Made by a program: the position numbers and the translations under genes. Under the pieces are notes generated by a model. The model saw only the letters and a program-made list of their open reading frames with translations, was not told the origin of the DNA and did not search any database. A DNA stretch of 64,000 nucleotides, from the NCBI GenBank assembly GCA_024509875.1, contig JAMPIV010011333.1, positions 434,001-498,000 of the forward strand, read 5' to 3'. How positions within the stretch are numbered: position 1 is the first letter of the stretch; every line of letters starts with the position of its first letter. Positions 1 to 11,200 of the stretch are shown here, piece by piece. Source of the DNA: Oreohelix idahoensis (Eukaryota > Mollusca > Gastropoda > Stylommatophora > Oreohelicidae).

Positions 1-2209
1 CTGCCCAGCATCACGCAAGAAACCAAGTAAACGAACGGAAGAAATGAGCATTAAGACCTACAAGCTGAGAGAGCCAGAAATTAGGACCAGGTATCAGGGG
101 CTTACTGCTACAGCGGTGAGAAACACAGAAGAATAACCTGATGACTTGGAAACCCTGTGGCTTTAATTCACGGACATCATAAAGACAGCTGCTGCAGAAG
201 CATGTGGTGAAGTCCGACTTGGGAACAAGAGAAAGAGGACACCTTGGTGGACTGAGGAAGTCAAAGAGAAAATAAGAGAGAAGAAAATGGCATGGAAACA
301 ATACTTAGGAGCTATAAACACAGCAGGACAAATAGAGAAATACAGAGAATATGTGATATTCAGAACAGAAGCAAAGAACAAGGTGCTAGCAGCAAAACAG
401 ACGTCCTGGGAAGAATTTGGAGAAAAGCTAGAAAAAGATGCGCAAGAAAACCAGAAATTGTTCTATAAGACCCTAAAGAACATGAGGAAGTAAAAACAAT
501 GCCCTCTCAAATTTATAAAGGACAAGCAAGGCAAATTGCTTACTGCCCCGAAGGAAGTAATGGAAAGATGAAAAGAATATTTCTCAGAACTCCTTGATGG
601 TGAGCAAGGTCAAGCATCAGAAATGATAACTACTAGTACAGAAGAGGAAACAAATGGTGATGAAGATGACATAAAGATGGAAGAACTGAAGGCAGCACTG
701 GAGAAAATCAAGATGGGCAAAGCAGCAGGGCATGATGGTATAACACCAGAAATGGTTAAGTACATGGGAGCATCAGGCGACCTATTACTCTTAAGGGTCC
801 TACAGGCAGCGTGGTGCAACAAGACCATACCAAAGGACTGGGAGATTGCCATCATAACACCAATTTTCAAAAAGGGTGACAATCGACAATGTGGAAACCA
901 TAGAGGCATATCCATTCTCAGTGTCCCTGGTAAAATCTACTCTAGAATCCTAGAGCAGAGACTCCGACGCATAGCTGAGCCACAATTGGATGAGGTCCAG
1001 TGCGGATTCCGAGCAAACCGAAGTACTCAAGACCTAATCTCCACACTCAGACAGCTGAGTGAAAAGGCCCTTGAGTATAAGAGTGAGATCCATCTTTGTT
1101 TCATAGATCTGGAAAAGGCATTTGACAGGGTCCCCTGGAGCAAACTATGGGACTGTTTGGCAAGGTAGAACATTCCAGCACCTCTGATTCATGCTATACA
1201 GAGCTTCTACAAGTGTTGCAGAAATTATATGAGGACTACAAACCATAAGTCATAAGGGTTCAGGGCCACCACTGGTGTAAGACAAGGTGATATCCTGTCA
1301 CCTTATCTTTTCATACTCCTCATGGACGATGTTATAAGTCATGTAAGGAGAGAACAAGAAAGTATTCAGTGGGGTACTGGAAGAAGAGACAGGTATGTAT
1401 TTCAGAGCTGGCATTTACTGATGATGTTGCCCTGATTGCTAAATCAGAGGCACATCTCCAATCCAACCTGCAAGTCTGGAAGGAAGAGCTGGGTGAAGAG
1501 AGGGATGGTCATAAGCAGCTCTAAAACAAAATCCATGGTGATATCACGAGAAGAAAGAAGACATCAGATTAAGCTGGGAGAACAGGTCCTGGAGCAGGTC
1601 GACCACTTTAAATATCTCGGAGCTATTATAGACCGAAAGGGGGGCATCAAAGTAGAGTTGGCCACTCGAAAAGCAGCAGCTAGGAGACTTTTTCAGGCCA
1701 TAAATCGAGGATTCCTCAGCAAGAGAGAAGTTGGTAAGAAAACGAAGATGGCTGTATACCGCTCCACCTATGTCCCAGTCTTGACATATGGATGCGAGTC
1801 ATGGGCAATGACTACAACCCATAAAAACCAGATCCAAACCTCAGAAATGAGGTATCTGAGGAAGGTGGCTGAAGTAACAAGAAGAGACATGGTCCGCAAC
1901 CTGACGATACTTCAAGGCCTAAAATCCCACCCCCTGCAGACATAAGTAGAACAGTCCCAACTAAGATGGTTTGGCCATGTCTGCAGAATGGGAGAAGATT
2001 GGCTACCACGACAAGCATGGGAAACAAAGCGCCAGGGATCCAGATCCCCAGGACGACCCAGAGTCTGCTGGGAGGACAACATTAGACAATCTTTGAAGGA
2101 TCGAGGACTAGAGTGGAACCAGGCCAGGAGGAAGACAGCCGATAGGATAGTTTGGCGCTCTCTCTTCCAAACCTCTACACCTCACGGTAGAAGGGGAACG
2201 ACTAAGTAA
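1..2209 (+). pseudogene. RTE-like LINE ORF2, 5'-truncated by window edge, broken
   Basis: Non-LTR reverse transcriptase open in one main frame with several breaks. Residues encoded at 623-1168 hold the N-terminal RT blocks (GKAAGHDGITPEMV, YRGIS-like HRGISILSVPGK, QCGFRANRST, CFIDLEKAFDRVPW). The catalytic FADD block near 1410-1430 reads FTDD in a shifted frame. The thumb and C-terminal blocks follow (HFKYLGAIID, YRSTYVPVLTYGCESW, QLRWFGHVCRMG, GRPRVCWED). Stops in the main frame lie at 491-493, 569-571, 1166-1168 and 1943-1945, with frame changes around 1240-1480. The endonuclease half would lie left of the window. The family is the same as the fragment at 22375-22945. RTE-like clade is inferred from block spacing; a dead copy is certain. 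Confidence 0.88.
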
Positions 2210-2500
2210 GGTATTCCCTCACTTAGGGGACTTATCTTGTATCAAGTGGATAACTTCCTGTTTCTCAAATCACAATGCTGAGGCCAGGTAGCAGTGGTGG
2301 TCCACTGTTCACGTTTCATCCCGTTTTTGTGTCAAGCGGTACACACTAATTGAAACATGAAACAAAACAAGCCCAGTGTATGATACCTGTTAAGAGAAGG
2401 CGACCCTCCTCTGATGCTGGCAACTGTGGTCAGAATCCTCCTTTAATGAGGTGGGCAGTCCATCGGAGGGAGTCCGTCATACATGAAATAATACATTAAC
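2210..2500 (+). other. LINE 3' untranslated region
   Basis: Non-coding tail after the LINE frame. Bases about 2268-2340 (CTGAGGCCAGGTAGCAGTGG and onward) match, inverted, the segment 41590-41660 that opens the tandem array at 41626, so this 3' tail is a dispersed sequence. The exact 3' end of the LINE is not visible because no clear poly(A) or short repeat tail follows. Confidence 0.5.
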
Positions 2501-2625
2501 CATTTAGACAAAAGGTGCCTGTGCAGAGATTAATAATTTTGTATGATAGTATCAAGTAGTTGCTTAATCTAGATAAAGAATAGTTTTTCCTGGCTCGCGA
2601 AAGAGAATTAGTAAACTATAAGTAG

Positions 2626-2757
2626 GAATGGCACAAGATAAAGTTGGGTAGTAAACCTCACAGTTCAGATGATATAGAAGTATAATTCACCCTCTCGCTA
2701 GACCTATCCTATGTCTCTAGGTAAAGGGAATTTAGCTGAGTTTAATCCCTACCACTT
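2626..2757 (+). repeat. Dispersed repeat, inverted copy at 52195-52328
   Basis: ATGGCACAAGATAAAGTTGG, ACCTCACAGTTCAGATG and AGACCTATCCTATG recur in the same order on the opposite strand at 52195-52328 with moderate divergence. It might be a SINE or the 3' end of a LINE (ATGGCACAAGATA also occurs in a LINE C-terminus near 25890, minus strand). No coding frame is seen. Confidence 0.55.
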
Positions 2758-2859
2758 AAACTGCTTTAACACCCAAAAAAACAACTGAAACATTGAAAAT
2801 AATTCAAAAAATTCATATCTAAAAAATAATTAAATAGTTTAAATGGTAAAAAATGAATG

Positions 2860-2970
<111 letters not shown>

Positions 2971-3000
2971 ATAGGATGGGCGATAATATGTGCTGTGATA

Positions 3001-3620
3001 TGTGATAACTTTGTTGCCTTGCGGCCAATTCACACTCGCACCACACCCGTACAACAATAAAACTCTTGATTCTAAGGAAGATGTTGTATTTATTCATACA
3101 GACCTTCCAGTGACTCAAACCCACAAAGTAAGCTAACGAACAAACAAACAAACACCCAGCCAGTGCCCATGTGCTAACCTATCACATGTTTCTTACAGAC
3201 TGTTCTGCCGACTCTGCGTATCATCTTCCAAATCCTGCTCTTATCGTTAGCAAACCAACCTCGGCTTGTCCTGATAGTGTGATTCGCTTGCATAGCTAGG
3301 CGGGGTTGTCGCACGGAAAGTCCTGGGTAAGTCACTCACGTCTGTTGTTTTTCTGTTGTCTAGTTTTCTATTTCTTTATTTCTTTCGATTGCCTGAAAAC
3401 ATACCTTTATGTTTGTCTAATATCTATTTACTGTTTACAGGCCTCGTGTTTCCCTTCCTTATTGTGTTATAAACGTTTTTTATACGCCCTGACGTAGGGC
3501 GCGCGTAGTGGCTGGCTCGTGATGACCTGGCATAGGGCGCGCGTAACGGCTGGCTCGTGACGGTAACTGTTAAATCCAAGACACGAAGCAAGGAGACTGA
3601 CGCTTTTCTGGCCCATCACA
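3001..3620 (-). repeat. 3' LTR of a gypsy element related to Gypsy-A
   Basis: Runs from TGTGATAACT to GGCCCATCACA, about 620 bp, close to the 617-bp Gypsy-A LTR (TGTGACAGG...GCTGTCACA). It shares the AACGAAC/AAACACCCAG-type block and ends with CATCACA followed by TATCTCCCTCCTG, which parallels the TATTCCCCGCCTG polypurine side of Gypsy-A. The left edge is uncertain by a few bases because TGTGATA also occurs at 2994. The element lies on the minus strand, so this is its 3' LTR. No matching 5' LTR was found in the window. Confidence 0.6.
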
Positions 3621-3963
3621 TATCTCCCTCCTGAACGTGTTGGGGTCCCCACAACCTACTTCCACCGTTGGCCCTGCGCGTGATTCTTTCCGAGTGGCGA
3701 GACTCGGGGCTCAGTTCATGCAGGAGGTGCTAGCCTGGCTGTGGGCCCTCTTGGTCGTCTTGTTGCTCGTTAGGCTTATTCCAGCTGGCAGGTGCTGTGG
3801 GAAGACCCAATGATGGATCACCTTGGCAAAGCTCTGCGTCTCTTTCTTCATCTCTCCGTAACTCATGGACCGCAACTCTCGTCTTTGGCTCTTCGTTGTT
3901 TGCTGCCCTTATCACATAGGGACCACTGCTAATGTATGGAACCGATGTTACAAGGAACATAGA
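3621..3963 (-). pseudogene. C-terminal tail of a gypsy pol (Gypsy-A relative)
   Basis: The minus-strand frame 3730-3960 reads SSGPYVIRAANNEEPKTRV, then HELRRDEE and a proline-rich LGLPTAPASW tail. It parallels the end of the Gypsy-A polyprotein (GGPYVIQRTDRASPGIRV, NELRRSKD, LGLPEAPALP). It stops about 110 bp before the LTR, as in Gypsy-A. Upstream of 3963 the homology ends, and no integrase core is found between 3963 and 4604, so the element is truncated. Confidence rests on the matching block order and the adjacent LTR. Confidence 0.65.
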
Positions 3964-4600
3964 TTCAGTCCCAGTCTCGCCTTTTTGTGTAAAACTATGA
4001 TTCTTCTTCTTCGTTCGTCCTGAAAAGGACGGTGGTTGCGTTGTGTCTGTTTGCGCCTAAGCTGTGATATCTGCACCTTTCGGTCGACACATCCGACTTC
4101 TGCATGGCATTTTTTAAGGACCGGGTTTGCCTTCCCATTTCGATCAATGCTCGCTCAGCCAGCCTGCACTGCTGCAGACTGTTTCCAGGACCACCACGTG
4201 GAGGTGGAGCACGGTTTTGACCAGCTCTGGTTCGCTGGTCCTGACGCAGGCAGTCAAGCTATGAGTCGCTGACTGCATTCACTATTGCTGCATCTTGGGG
4301 TCCCAAACTATGATTCAATTTCAAGATGTCTTCTCTTAGATATACGCCTAGACATGCACTAAATCGAGCGCTTTTGTTTGCAATTTACGTGTCTCAAATA
4401 CAGAACTATTCCTGTCCAACGGATTTCCCCGTAAGTGTTGTGTCAAGCAAAGGGAGGTAAATGGTAAATGCATAGAGGATCTTTGCTGACTTATGACAGA
4501 AACACCCCCCCCCCCCTTTTTCCATTTCAAGCTAGAGATACGTCTGTCTGTTTTCCGGAGAGAAACCTCTAGAGATTTAATTCTGCAATGACCACTCTCT
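3964..4600. other. Unassigned spacer
   Basis: No protein block or RNA gene recognised. Holds a short C/T tract at about 4506-4520. Short open frames here have no recognisable similarity. Confidence 0.5.
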
Positions 4601-4603
4601 CTG

Positions 4604-5728
4604 TTACATCTCCTCCTCCTTCTCATCCATAGTGGAACGCCTACTGAGGAAATATGCCCCCACATTTAGTTTGCGTGTTATATACTCAATGCTAAACGAG
4701 TACGGTTGATACAGGAGGACCCACCTCATAAGTCTGACGTTCAAATGTTTTGACGCTGCTAAAAATGACAATGGCTGGTGGTCACACTGTACTGTGAAGT
4801 GTTTCCATATATTTTTGGTTGGAACTTCTGTATGGCCCAGACCAAAGACTAACATTCATTCTCTGTGGTCGAATAATTCGTTTCAGCCAAGTTAATCTTC
4901 CGGATGGCATAAGCACTGGGAAGAGTTCATCAGGCTGTTCTTGTGTTGCGTGCAATAGCGCAGCTCATATCCAAATGTTTCTGTCATCTGTTTTCAAGGT
5001 GAACTTCCGGTTTAGATCTGGTAACTCTAAGATAAGTTTTACGGTGAGTTTTAGCTTCAATTCTGCTTTAAGTATTGTCAAACTGTGCTGACCATTGTAC
5101 ATTCTCTGGATGTCCCTTGTTTGTAAGTGAGGTTAAGGGCGCACACAGGGTATTAAAGTTTGGTATACACCCCTGGTAAAACTCGCATAAGGACACAAAT
5201 GAGCGAATATCTTTCTTCGTTTTAGACCTAGGTGCCCTTTTTAATTTCTCTATGTGGAAGGGATCTGGAGACATGTTTCCCAGAGAGATGGTGTGACCCA
5301 AGAACTCCAACTCCTCACATCCAAAGTGATATTTTGTAGACCGAGCAGTTAATCCCGTCTCCCTAAGTCTATCAAATAGCATGGAGAAGGATGCGATGTG
5401 TTCCTCAAAGGTTTCAGTCGATGTGAGGATATCATCCATGAAGTTAGCTATGGTGGGGTTGTGAAGAGGTTCTAGCTATTTCCCCATCATACGTGAGAAA
5501 TGCTAAGAGCGTTTTTCAACCCGAAATGTAGGACGTTGAACTTATAATGCCCCTCTGAAGTGCTAAATGCAAGCATGTGTCGAACATCAGCTTTCACCGG
5601 GATCTGATAATACCCCTTGCTAAGGTCAAGCTTCGACAAGTACCTTGCTTTGCTGAGTGTCGTAAACAGTTGATTACTGTCAGGCAAAGAATCAGCCTTC
5701 GTAATAACATTTAGTTTCCTATAGTCCA
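4604..5728 (-). pseudogene. Gypsy-D RT-RNase H fragment
   Basis: Ty3/gypsy pol fragment in three broken minus-strand pieces. RT: LDYRKLNVITKADSLP, ARYLSKLDLSKGYYQIPV and FNVLHFGLKNA (PFGL altered to HFGL) at 5487-5728. Connection: MDDILTSTETFEEH, LEFLGHTI and FYQGCIPNF at 5068-5439; the YxDD box is split at a frame break, leaving MDDI. RNase H end: VQCDHQPLSFL, SIEYITRKLNVGAYFLSR (DxLSR box altered) at 4604-4855. A short acidic tail and stop follow, with no integrase downstream. Homology stops abruptly at about 5728, next to a palindromic hAT-like sequence. Clearly dead. Confidence 0.85.
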
Positions 5729-5800
5729 ATGCTGCGCAACCGGTGTGCCGCGGCACACTGGTGTGCTGCGAGTGTCAGCCTGGTGTGCCGACACACATGC
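5727..5800. mobile_element. Possible hAT-type terminal sequence with palindrome
   Basis: Starts where the Gypsy-D RT ends. Contains the perfect 16-bp palindrome GTGTGCCGCGGCACAC (5743-5758) followed by repeats of CTGGTGTGC. From memory, ends of this flavour (CAACCGGTGTGCCGCGGCAC) are seen in non-autonomous hAT elements. No matching opposite end or clean 8-bp duplication was found, so the call is tentative. Confidence 0.3.
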
Positions 5801-6124
5801 AGGATACATAATATAATGGTATAAAAAATTATGTTTTGGTGACATATTACGAAAGAAATGTACAATTTTACAAATAATGAGTTACCATCGTCCACCAATG
5901 TATCACACACACACACACAAAGGGAGGTTGTCTTATGGGTGCACCTAATTGTTAAATGTTTACTATAGACACTTACACAATTATTAGTGTATTCCCAGCG
6001 GCGCAACAAGGTGTTTAACATCTGGGGAGCAAACATCACAATATATTTAATACATCCATCAGAATGGAATTAAAATTATGTGAGCATCTGTGCAAAAAAA
6101 TCGCATTAGGGGCAATATCCCGTA
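5801..6124. other. Non-coding AT-rich spacer
   Basis: Holds a short (CA)n at about 5908-5922. No gene seen. Confidence 0.5.
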
Positions 6125-6262
6125 CCCTAATTTACTTAGCAAAGGTTGTCCATGTCTTGCTGCCATTTGGCAGTGTGCTGGTGACGCAGGCGTTTTATAC
6201 CGCAGCTTTGGTCTTCGTTTGGAGTTTGGAGTTTCTTCAAGCATCCGATCGTTTTGCTTAAA
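6125..6262 (-). pseudogene. RTE-like LINE fragment
   Basis: The minus strand (ACGAAGACCAAAGCTGCGGT, CGTCACCAGCACACT, TGGCAGCAAGACATGGAC) matches, with substitutions and frame damage, the LINE segment at 63860-63960 that encodes KTKAAVYNASVTSTLLYGSETW. It is a short piece of the same family as the 54244-64000 LINE. About 140 bp are recognisable. Confidence 0.6.
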
Positions 6263-7389
6263 AACCCCAACAGATAAAATAAAATTGGTATTTGCTCTTG
6301 GTGCCAGTGACGGTAGATTGTTCGAATATTTGTCACATGTTTTTGTTTGTACCATGTTGTATTGAAATGACGTATACCTTCATCTTTTGGAAAATTGTCA
6401 AAATAATCATGAAACTCTGGCAGACAAAACCCAACTTCAAGCATCTGATCAGGTGTTACAACTGTTTCACAGAACAAATGTGGATATTTTGGTTACTCCC
6501 TATTTGTGCCAGCATCGTCAGCAGAATTTTACTGTGTAATTCTTGTTCTTTGCATTATAGTCAGGTGAAATAATGAACTCCACTTCCACAACATGTGCAG
6601 CCGCAGCAGCTTGGATGCTGTAACCAGCTCTTAAGTTGAAGATACGTATCGTCTTCAGAATATTTCAACTCTTGTGAAGCCGCAGCGGTCGAGGTACTGT
6701 CTCCTGTTGTTGAACACAGACTTGGAGGAAGGCGCCACAATTTATAAAACAGGATACAAGTATTAACGTTTAAAAGAACAAGAAAAATGAAACCGAAATT
6801 TCAAAGTAATATAGTATTTGCTGATAATGAAACAGATCGTTTTCATCTATGTCTATAATATCCTTTTTTTCAAATACAGCGCATTTATAAATGTACATGG
6901 ATTTTTAAATCGCTATTCAAGACGCTACTCGGTTTAAGCCAATTTGAAAGGCTGAAGAGGTGCCGGATGCCATTTTGTAAAAAGACCACATTTTTCTAAA
7001 CTGGAGGAGAAAAGGAAGCAATCCGCACAATACTTAGTAATCTAACAGACTGAACTAGTGTAAATTATCCCAGTAGTCAGCATCAGTTCAAAACAAGAAA
7101 CAATACTTAAGAGTGCGCGCGCTTGTCTGGGCGCCTGCAGGGCCACCCTTGGGCCGATTCAACCGCTTTTACACAATCGGGCTAGGCGGCCACAGAGAGG
7201 GCCCGCACCCTGGTTACAACATCCAGTTTTGGAAAGAAAATAAATCATACAAAAGTGTTATATAAAAGTGCATGTCTTGTTTTTAAATTATGTGTGCAAG
7301 TAAAAATTAATAATGACCAAACAGAAAGAATGGCCAGACAGTTAAGTACAGTTTAACTTGGATACAGCAATCTCACAAGCATGACCTAG
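6263..7389. other. Non-coding spacer left of the Polinton
   Basis: No gene recognised. Contains a GC-rich patch at about 7111-7215 in otherwise AT-rich DNA, of unknown origin. Confidence 0.5.
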
Positions 7390-7395
7390 CTCGTG
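7390..7395. repeat. Left target-site duplication of Polinton (CTCGTG)
   Basis: CTCGTG directly precedes the left inverted terminus (AGTAGTATATAATGG) and recurs directly after the right terminus at 22183-22188. Six base pairs is the duplication length known for Polinton integrases. Confidence 0.95.
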
Positions 7396-7900
7396 AGTAG
7401 TATATAATGGAGGAAACAGGTCGTATTGTGGTGGCGCGCTGTGGTGGCGCGCTGTGGTGGCGCGTGACTTTTTATATAAGGAAAATGTGGTGGCGTGCTG
7501 TGGTGGCGCGTGACTTTTTATATAGTGATATATTTTAGCCGGAGTGACTTCCTCTGACGAGCAGCTTGCATCCTGTTAGGTTGTGTGGTTTATTTATGTG
7601 TTACAGCATGTGTTGTTGATTATTTAGGTATACACATAGACAATATTTAGACAACAGTTATACGATATATATTTAGAATAGGAAGACGATATATTTAGAC
7701 AATATATTTTCAACAGTTATACGATATATATTTAGAATAGGAAGACGATATATTTAGACAATAGGAAGGCGATATATTGAGACAACAGTTAGACGATATA
7801 TATTTACAACAGTTAGACGTATATTTACAACAGTTAGACGTATATTACAACAGTTATATAGACATGGGTAACAAAGAATTTAGTTAATATATTTTATTTT
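7396..7900 (+). repeat. Left terminal inverted repeat of Polinton
   Basis: About 505 bp matching the reverse complement of 21646-22182. The outer 150 bp contain GTGGTGGCGCGC-type units: two ~45-bp tandem units, the first with an extra GTGGTGGCGCGCT. The inner part has repeats of ACGATATATATTTAGAATAGGA and ACAACAGTTAGACGTATAT. The shared sequence fades after ACATGGGTAACAAAG and TTAATATATTTTATTTT near 7900. The inner edge holds TTTATT (7893-7898), which is AATAAA for the leftward polymerase transcript. Confidence 0.93.
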
Positions 7901-8288
7901 ATATTCAATACTGTTTTGTAGTAACAAAACATATAGTAGCATATACGGTAACAAAAATATAGGAGCACACACATATATATATAGTATTTTTTAACATTAC
8001 ATGAGTATATATTATCGTTGTACAATTTTTTTTATATTTATATTGGAAGATAGAAGGTATTCAAAATTATATGATCACAGATTGTAAGAAATAAAATATT
8101 ACACCGGGGTACAGCTGCAGACCAGACCTAGAGGGGGTGTGGTCACGTCGTAAAAATAGAGAGGTGCGCTGTTGTGTGTGTACACAGTGGAAGAGAGATT
8201 TTTGGGTAGAGAGTTATTGTATTGAATTTGTGTTGTATTGTGTACACCTGTAGGTATGTGTACGTGTACATAGTGGAAGAGAGAGAGT
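7901..8288 (-). other. Polymerase 3' flank
   Basis: AT-rich stretch between the left inverted repeat and the polymerase stop. No gene seen; probable 3' untranslated region of the leftward transcript. Confidence 0.4.
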
Positions 8289-11200
8289 TTAGATGTTGAG
8301 GGGTGATGTGGTGACGTTGTCGGGATGCACCTGTCTCTTGATGTAGAAATAAGACAGGGCGTTTCGGTGTTGTTCATATGTGTATACGGCGGATTTGTGT
8401 GTTTTGAACCCGACATTTTTCCCACCCCGTGCTTGTTGTGTGTTGAGTACTTCTAAGAATGTATTTTTGTCTATATTGTTGTGGTGTTTGTTCAAGCCTT
8501 CTGTGGTGGTTTTGTCATAGTCCCCAAAACAGTGATAAGTCTTGCTGCAGAGGGAAATCATCCCTCTGCCTTCGTACTCTAACTTAAAAAGACCCGGGGT
8601 CCGTTTATCGTATAATTTTTGTTCGCGGCATTTCTCACAAACGGCGCGCGTCCTACCCTCGCTAGCGACGAAAACGGATCTATGGTCGGGACATACTTCG
8701 GCGGGAAACCACTGGTGGTAGGTACTATAAAACTCCTGTCGCATAGCGGGCCTAACAACGTCCGCTAGGTTGTCTGAACTAAGGGGCAAGTAAAGACTGT
8801 CTGTATCTGTCTCGCATAACTGAAAGTCTGCCCTATCTACAAATTTATCTAGACAGTCGTAATAAAACTCTAACATTCTCAATTTAGCGTATTGGTACAC
8901 GAAAAATCCTATCTGCGCGGGTAGGTCCCAACTAATTGTCTTTTTAAGTCTTTCTACTTCGAATATGTCGTCCGTCACTAGAGTCATTTTTTTTTAAACC
9001 GAGGGGAGTTTATTAGTTTAGATGTACCCTCTCCCGTTGTGTACGAAACCTCTACATGCTTCGCCTTATTGGTCAACGTTTTACCATAGGCGGCGTTACG
9101 TAGCAATTTCATGGTTTCGCTGGTAATTGCGTAGACATCATCTCTATCACCTTGGCGACGCGCGTTCGAAACAGTGTCCCCAAACTGTTTAAAACACGCT
9201 ACAGGTGTATATTCAATTACCTGGTAAATACAGGTGACTTTTAAACCTTTGGTCAGGTACCACCGAAGCAGAGGCGTTGCCAACAGAATCTTTTTGCCCA
9301 CATAACTCCCGATCAACGTCCTTCTGGGGGTAGTCAGGAGTTTATGTTTCTCGGCGTATTCCCGTATGAAAGGCCCAATATCATCTCTCGTGACATCGAC
9401 ATTCTTGAAAATGGGTGTCATTTCCGAGAAATGTTCCTTTAGGCAGTCGGGGACATGAATGTCACACTCGACTAGGCCAAACAAGGTTTCGTCTAGCACA
9501 GAGGTGAGAATATTTTCTTCTGTTAACGGGTACCGGCATTTAAAATAAGATGGTTTCCGGGTAGGGAAGGTAGCGCTCAGAAAACGAGCGATTGAGCGAT
9601 CGGTTTTCTTCAATTCCTGCCACTCGCACTCCCACATTTCGACCAAGGTGACGTTACAATCGTTCCTCAAATAATCAGATATCTCCCGTGTCTTCTCGTA
9701 CAACTCAGCCAACGGTTTTTTACTGACTGGGTTAATGTCACGACCGGTGGTTAGTGGGCAGTCGGGGTGGCCGTGGAAAAGGCATCCATGGAACTGGTAG
9801 GCGGTGCGAGAGTATTTGTCCCAACCGTCTACCCTAATGTACCTATAACCCAACGACATCTCACTACCGTTAAACTGGGTTTTTAAAACCACTTTATTCG
9901 TGTGCGAGACCCACGTCCACCACTTGCGGCACTGCACGGTATATTTATGGAGCTTGTGGTACCTGAAACCATTCTCTCTGTTTCGTCTAACGGGAAAGTC
10001 AGTGGGCATATTCTGCATTATCGCCCACAAATAAAGGGCGTTGGCATCAAAACCTTTAATGCATTGTGCCATTTTGCCACCTCTAATACACGTTTTATCT
10101 TGCTCATGGAGCCTATGAAATATAATGGAAGGTCCCCCACTATATTTTGGCGCAACGTGTGGTGCAAATCTTCCTCCCGCTCCGAGCATAAAGAGAAAGA
10201 GACATTCGACAGGAGGGTTTTGAAGAGGTATTTTAACGTGACACCCGATACCGAGATCGCGTTTTTGAACATGTCTACACCTAACCCCGCCTAAAAACTA
10301 ACCTGCTGTTCTAACGCTATTAGGAAGGGGACGACGTCTTTATTATTGTACCATGTCAGAAAGTCGCGCAACGTGGTCATGCGGTTATCGGTCCAAACTC
10401 GCTGGAATTCGGCGTACTCGTCGTTAGAAATATTAGTGTTCTTAAGGGCGGAAAAAATGCCGTGTGGGGTGGTAGCGCCGTTTCGTCTAATTTTTCTAAA
10501 TCTGTAATATACTCGTAACAGAAAAATCCTTTGGTTTCTGTTACTTTATACGCGGCTGAGTACTTGGTATAACTAAATCCAGGGGCTAAGTAGTTGATTA
10601 TATCTAAAAACTTTAACTCGGGAGTGGCAATACACATAAAATTATTATTTCGCTTGACTAAAAATTTAAAGTCTTGACCAAGGCAATATTTGATGAGGTA
10701 CGGTTTGATAACATTCACATCGTACTTTCCCGAATTGAAACCTAACACAGGTAGCTCCGGCAAATACTCATCTAGTCTATCAAGGAGCCCCTCTGAATTA
10801 CCGAGCTTCTCTAAAGCATCGAGTTGGGTGTACACCTCATCAAAACGTTCACGTAAAATCTCGTAAGCGGCCTCGGCAATTTGGGTCAGATGATCAGCTA
10901 TCCTATGGACCAAGTCTTGTTGATCACCCGTTGTGATAAAACAAACGAGGTCTTCAAAACCGGGGACGTTAGAAGCCACCGAGCAAGACATAGGTACGTG
11001 TTTGGCTGTGTAGGTAGTTGCACTACCACTGGGCTCTACAGCGTTATCGAAATAACACTCATAGTCAAAAGTGGCCCGATAGGGATACACGAATGTTGTG
11101 TCGACATCTATTCCCTGTGCATCGATCGCTTCCCAAATGGTCTCTGGCGGATTATATACACCACCCTTAAATATTTCCTTGCGTTTACCCCCAGCACAGG

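Noticed and set aside
6555..6562. TTATAGTC as an 8-bp duplication partner of CTATAGTC at 5719-5726
   Set aside because: One mismatch and no matching hAT-type terminus beside it; likely coincidence.
8985..8998. Programmed frameshift at the A9 tract of the polymerase
   Set aside because: The gene has other indels and stops, so simple mutation or sequencing error is more likely than recoding.
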